From G963422705 sp963422705 (GTDB lineage Bacteria > Poribacteria > WGA-4E > WGA-3G), in assembly GCA_963422705.1 (NCBI GenBank), contig OY730443.1, positions 682,001 through 746,000 of the forward strand: a stretch of DNA of 64,000 nucleotides. Direction: 5' to 3'. This document shows positions 60,684 through 64,000 of this stretch, one piece after another. Numbering within the stretch: the stretch's first letter is position 1; the number at the start of each line of letters is the position of its first letter. The position numbers were made by a program, and so were the translations under genes. Under the pieces are notes generated by a model that was given only the letters and a program-made list of their open reading frames with translations, did no database searches and was not told the DNA's origin.

Positions 60684-63600
60684 AATTTAAGGGAATCCCC
60701 TGACAAGATTAACGTAACTATCTCTTCAAGAGGACGCATTTCTGACTCCGTTTTGTATTTTACAACGATTTCATTTCCGAGTTGTTGATTAAGCGTTTGA
60801 ATGGCGTGTTTCACGGCTTGCGCGTTTAATGTATTTGTCGTTGACGTTTCGGTATAGAGATGCCCAGCCGTGAAAAAGAGCAGCAAACTTTCGGAAAATT
60901 TCCGTTCTGCACGGTATAGCCGTCCGAATTGGTAAAGCGAATCCGCAATTTCCTGCGATTGTCCACTGTTCTGCCGCAGTTGGAGGCTTTCGGTGTAGTA
61001 TTGCCGAGCTTCCGCGAGTTTACCTTGCCTTAGCGCGATTTTTCCGAGGCTATCCAATAGGTACGGGATGCGGGGTGCCGCATCTGACAATTCACGAGTC
61101 AGGCGCAGGCTCTCCGTGTAGTAACTCACCGCCGTTGTGTTGTGCCCTTGCTGGTAAGCGATTAAACCGAGGTGGCTCAAGGAATATGCTATTCCGTGAT
61201 TATCCCCCAGTTCTTTTTGAAGTGTGAGACTTTCGGTGTGATAGTCAGTCGCTTCAGCGTATTTATCTTGTCGATACGCAAGGAATCCGAGGTGGTTCAA
61301 TGAGATAGCAATACCGCGTTTATCTTCGAGTCCTCTACGAATTTCCAGGCTTTCTTCATGATAACATTTCGCTTCTTCACGCAATCCTTGCCGGTTAACG
61401 GTTTTCCCCAAATTGTTGAGGGAGTAAGCGATACCGCGCTTATCACCCAGTTCTCGAGCAAGGTGTAAGCTCTCGGCATACAATCGCTGGGCCTCTTCAA
61501 AACGGTGGTTGTGGTATGCTATGAGGCCCAAGTTATCCAAAGCGTACGCGATTAACCATTTATCCTCCAAGGCTTTGGCGAGATGGAGGCTTTCTCTGAA
61601 ATAGGCACCTGATTTTTCATGGGCATCTTGATATCGCGCGATGATGCCGAGTTGGTTTAATGCTTTGACGATGCTCGGTTTATCACCGGCAGTTCTGAAA
61701 ATTTTAACCCCCTCTTCACACAACTGCAGGGCGGTTTCACAATTCTGTTGGGTGTTATAGAATTTCGCTAGCGAAATCAGGACGTTCGCTAGCAATTCGC
61801 GAACGTATTTCTGCTTGCATTTTCGCAAGGCGGTTTCTGCTTTTCTTAGCCACGTGATACCTTCGCTCCATAAACCGCGAATATAGAAAAACTGTGTCAG
61901 CGCAACCGCAAGTTGGCTGAAGAGATTCCATTCATCTTGTTCCATGATGAACGTTAAGGCGCTGCGAAAGTTATCCAGCTCAATTGCCAATTCGGCAAGT
62001 GCGCCGCCTTGTGCCGCACCTTTCAGTTTCTCGTCTTGTTTCAGCGCTAAGGCGAGATAGTAGTTGGCGTGTGCTCTTCTAAATTCTCGCGTGTCTCGTT
62101 GTTTTTCGCGCATGTATATTTGTAACGGAACAGAAAGACGATAACGAATGCGTTCTAAGTGCGTCTCTTGGATAAGCAGAGATTTATTGTATAAACTAAA
62201 AATTAACGCTAGCGTGGTATCGGCATCCTCGCCACAGATAACCTCCACAGCTTCTAAAAAAAAACCGCCTGAAAAGAGTGACAATCGCGCGAGCATTTGC
62301 TGTTCTTCAACGTTTAAAAGTTCGTATGAACAAGACATCACGGCACTAAGGGTTTGATGACGTGTGGGTACATCATGGTGTTGTGTGGAAAGGAATTCGA
62401 GTTGTGTTAATAATCTTTTGAGAATGTGCTGAGGTGTCATGCAGCGTACCCGCGCCGCCGCAAGTTCAATCGCAAGCGAGAGCCCGTCAAGCGAACGGCA
62501 TATCGCCGCGATAATTTCGGCGTTATCGGGGGTTAATTTGAAATTCGGGGAGACTGCTTTTGCTCGCGCTAAAAAGAGCTGAACGCTTTCAGATTTTTCA
62601 TACAGTGCGATACTATCTTTTTTCTTCATAGGAAGAGGCAGTCTAGAAATATTACCGGACGCTGAGGCTGAGGGTGGCACGGATAAGGGGGGTACCACAA
62701 ACGTTTGTTCGCCCGAAATTTGTAGCAACTCCCGAGAAGTTGCCAAGCAGTGCAATTTAGGACACTCACGGAGAAGCGTATTGACTTCCATCGCGCCCGC
62801 TATCAAATGTTCGAAGTTATCTAACACCAACAAGAGTTCCTTTTCAGAAAGGTAGGCAATCACCTGCTTCATCACATTGAGTTCTGAACCTAGTGTTTTT
62901 ATATCATCGCCGATAGACGTTTTCCCTTCAGACTTCTGGGGCAGCATCAATGGAATAGAGAGGGCGGTTGCTACCTCTGTCAGGATGTGTTCAGGCTGAA
63001 CAAGTGCTGCTAACGGAATGAACCAGACACCGTCTCGGTATTTATCCAGAAGTTCCATCGCGACATGAAGAGCAAGCCGGCTCTTTCCAATGCCGCCCGA
63101 ACCTGTCAATGTCACAAGGCGAGTTTGCCCGCTTTTAAACAGGAGCGTAATCTCCTGGATTTCGGTTTCTTTACCGATGAAACTGTTTACCGGTGTCGGC
63201 AAATTGTTGGGGAATGTGGAAACCGTTCGCAGCGGCGGAAATTCATCTGTGTCAGGAACGCGAAATTCGAAAATCCGTTCCGGCACCTCGAGGTTTTTAA
63301 GACGATGCTCACCCAGATTTAAAAAGCTATCGCTTGGAAATTCCGACTTTACCAGTTCGTATGTTGCAGCGGATAACAAAATCTGTCCACCGTGGCCTGC
63401 ATCAGTAATCCGTTTTGCCAGGTTCGCAGGCATTCCCTGATATTTATCATCGAGTAACAGGAGCTTCCCCGTATTGATGCCAATCCGAATTTTCACGTTG
63501 CCGACAGGTTCGGGCCAGGCATGCGCCCTGAAAGCTAGCTGCGCATCAAGCGCACATGCAATTGCCTCTTTCGCTATACGGAACAGAAATGCAAATGCAT

Positions 63601-63838
63601 CACCTTCGCTACCCAGCTCTTGAACGGAACATTTCTCAACAGCTTCCCGCAAAATCGCGTTGTGCGAGGCAATAACATCCGCCATAATTGAATCCGAGTG
63701 TTGGCCCCAGAGTAACGTTGAACCTTCAATATCGGTAAACATCAACGTAACCGTGCTGCTGCGAAGCGGGACGGCTGAATGGCTTTTTGATTTTGGAGCC
63801 GTGCTTTGCGCGGCTGCTGTCTGATTCCGACGTTTCAT
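60680..63838 (-). CDS. Class III nucleotide cyclase + STAND NTPase + TPR regulatory protein
   Basis: A 1052-residue multidomain protein. Residues ~28-195: class III adenylate/guanylate cyclase homology domain, with metal-binding Asp in VTLMFTDIEGSTLLW and in GSEGDAFAFLF, plus ANLAKRITDAGHGGQILLSA containing the Asn and Arg of the active site. Residues ~210-560: a STAND (NB-ARC/AP-ATPase-like) domain with Walker A VTLTGSGGIGKSRLALHVA, Walker B LLLVLDNFEHL and the ATSRELL sensor. Residues ~600-1000: about eight TPRs of ~40 residues (e.g. GIAYSLNNLGKTVNRQGLRE). No HTH was seen. Likely a signal integrator with nucleotide product; ligand unknown. Confidence 0.93.
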   Translation of the reverse strand: MKRRNQTAAAQSTAPKSKSHSAVPLRSSTVTLMFTDIEGSTLLWGQHSDSIMADVIASHNAILREAVEKCSVQELGSEGDAFAFLFRIAKEAIACALDAQLAFRAHAWPEPVGNVKIRIGINTGKLLLLDDKYQGMPANLAKRITDAGHGGQILLSAATYELVKSEFPSDSFLNLGEHRLKNLEVPERIFEFRVPDTDEFPPLRTVSTFPNNLPTPVNSFIGKETEIQEITLLFKSGQTRLVTLTGSGGIGKSRLALHVAMELLDKYRDGVWFIPLAALVQPEHILTEVATALSIPLMLPQKSEGKTSIGDDIKTLGSELNVMKQVIAYLSEKELLLVLDNFEHLIAGAMEVNTLLRECPKLHCLATSRELLQISGEQTFVVPPLSVPPSASASGNISRLPLPMKKKDSIALYEKSESVQLFLARAKAVSPNFKLTPDNAEIIAAICRSLDGLSLAIELAAARVRCMTPQHILKRLLTQLEFLSTQHHDVPTRHQTLSAVMSCSYELLNVEEQQMLARLSLFSGGFFLEAVEVICGEDADTTLALIFSLYNKSLLIQETHLERIRYRLSVPLQIYMREKQRDTREFRRAHANYYLALALKQDEKLKGAAQGGALAELAIELDNFRSALTFIMEQDEWNLFSQLAVALTQFFYIRGLWSEGITWLRKAETALRKCKQKYVRELLANVLISLAKFYNTQQNCETALQLCEEGVKIFRTAGDKPSIVKALNQLGIIARYQDAHEKSGAYFRESLHLAKALEDKWLIAYALDNLGLIAYHNHRFEEAQRLYAESLHLARELGDKRGIAYSLNNLGKTVNRQGLREEAKCYHEESLEIRRGLEDKRGIAISLNHLGFLAYRQDKYAEATDYHTESLTLQKELGDNHGIAYSLSHLGLIAYQQGHNTTAVSYYTESLRLTRELSDAAPRIPYLLDSLGKIALRQGKLAEARQYYTESLQLRQNSGQSQEIADSLYQFGRLYRAERKFSESLLLFFTAGHLYTETSTTNTLNAQAVKHAIQTLNQQLGNEIVVKYKTESEMRPLEEIVTLILSGDSLKL

Positions 63839-63899
63839 GATGTCGATGCTTTTCGTAGACGGACGTCATTGTGAATAGAGACGTTTTGCCGGTGAGCCC

Positions 63900-64000
63900 C
63901 TATGATTCAAGGAGAACTAGACTGGTAAGAAGGGCCATACCGTAAATCATGCAGGTTTCGTCGATATCAAACTGCGGATGATGGCACATATTTACGATAT
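63900..64000 (-). CDS. C-terminal end of an M20-like amidohydrolase, rest outside window
   Basis: The leftward frame entering at 64000 ends at TAG (63902-63900). The visible ~32 residues include MCHHPQFDIDETCMIYGMAL and a hydrophobic helix, which match the C-terminal HHPxFDIDE...G end of M20 amidohydrolases (metal-dependent deacylases such as indole-acetyl-amino-acid or N-acyl-amino-acid hydrolases). It is 61 bases upstream of the cyclase-STAND start and may be in the same transcript. Confidence 0.7.
   Translation of the reverse strand, partial: IVNMCHHPQFDIDETCMIYGMALLTSLVLLES

Noticed and set aside
61050..62000. DNA-level tandem repeats of about 120 bases
   Set aside because: They are the coding units of the TPR domain (40 residues each), not an independent repeat array; no CRISPR features.

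Overview
The window is a gene-dense bacterial chromosome segment with about 50 genes in short, often overlapping runs. No rRNA, tRNA, CRISPR array or prophage was recognised. Several intergenic regions carry sigma70-type promoters (TTGACA/TATAAT-like boxes 17-18 bp apart). GTG and TTG starts with strong Shine-Dalgarno sequences are common. The gene mix suggests a member of, or close to, candidate phylum Poribacteria or the wider PVC-like assemblage: CRTAC1-type FG-GAP/ASPIC proteins, several Gfo/Idh/MocA dehydrogenases, DUF362, DUF6785, DUF1015, a bacterial microcompartment vertex protein, an HpnZ-like alcohol dehydrogenase and a Gram-negative TonB receptor. This placement is an inference from gene content and was not tested with marker genes.

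Layout. 1-5.3 kb: a TPR protein, an FG-GAP/ASPIC surface protein and a ComEA-like DNA-binding protein, then a divergent pair of 5-formyl-THF cyclo-ligase and an EutN/CcmL microcompartment vertex protein, then a ThiO-like glycine oxidase. 5.4-9.6 kb: an ECF sigma factor behind a structured leader, an AAC(3)-like acetyltransferase, an amber-interrupted small ORF, a Gfo/Idh dehydrogenase and a protein with many zinc ribbons. 9.6-13.9 kb: an accessory segment with a stand-alone TnpB (with a candidate omega-RNA and a rearranged RuvC active site) and a DUF1156 DNA methylase whose frame is broken at a nine-C tract. 14-16.4 kb: a TIGR04283 glycosyltransferase and a class II terpene cyclase-like protein with a DxDD motif. 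16.8-22.4 kb: a TonB receptor, CoaE and the modABC transporter.

22.5-30.7 kb: housekeeping and metabolic genes (sugar isomerase-like, a possible PD-(D/E)XK nuclease-like protein, cysteine synthase, DUF1015, a short CinA, an IF-1 with a long basic N-terminal extension, a J-domain coiled-coil protein, a Gfo/Idh dehydrogenase and an alcohol dehydrogenase). 30.8-43.1 kb: large membrane proteins, an endonuclease III-like glycosylase, ATP sulfurylase, a dehydrogenase, a DNA methyltransferase fused to a nuclease-like domain, and DUF362. 43.2-50.9 kb: a dehydrogenase/DUF202 pair, a haem-oxygenase-fold protein with a SnoaL-like partner, a TPR + FG-GAP + ASPIC fusion and an MFS transporter. 51.1-64 kb: DnaE, an aldo/keto reductase, and a leftward run of class III cyclase-STAND-TPR protein, TPR protein and aconitase. 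The 3' end of an M20-like amidohydrolase lies at the right edge.

The best candidates for unusual biology are the possibly phase-variable DUF1156 methylase, the TnpB with a moved catalytic glutamate, the methyltransferase-nuclease fusion, the DxDD terpene cyclase, the lone microcompartment vertex gene coupled to folate metabolism, and the cyclase-STAND-TPR / TPR / aconitase cluster.
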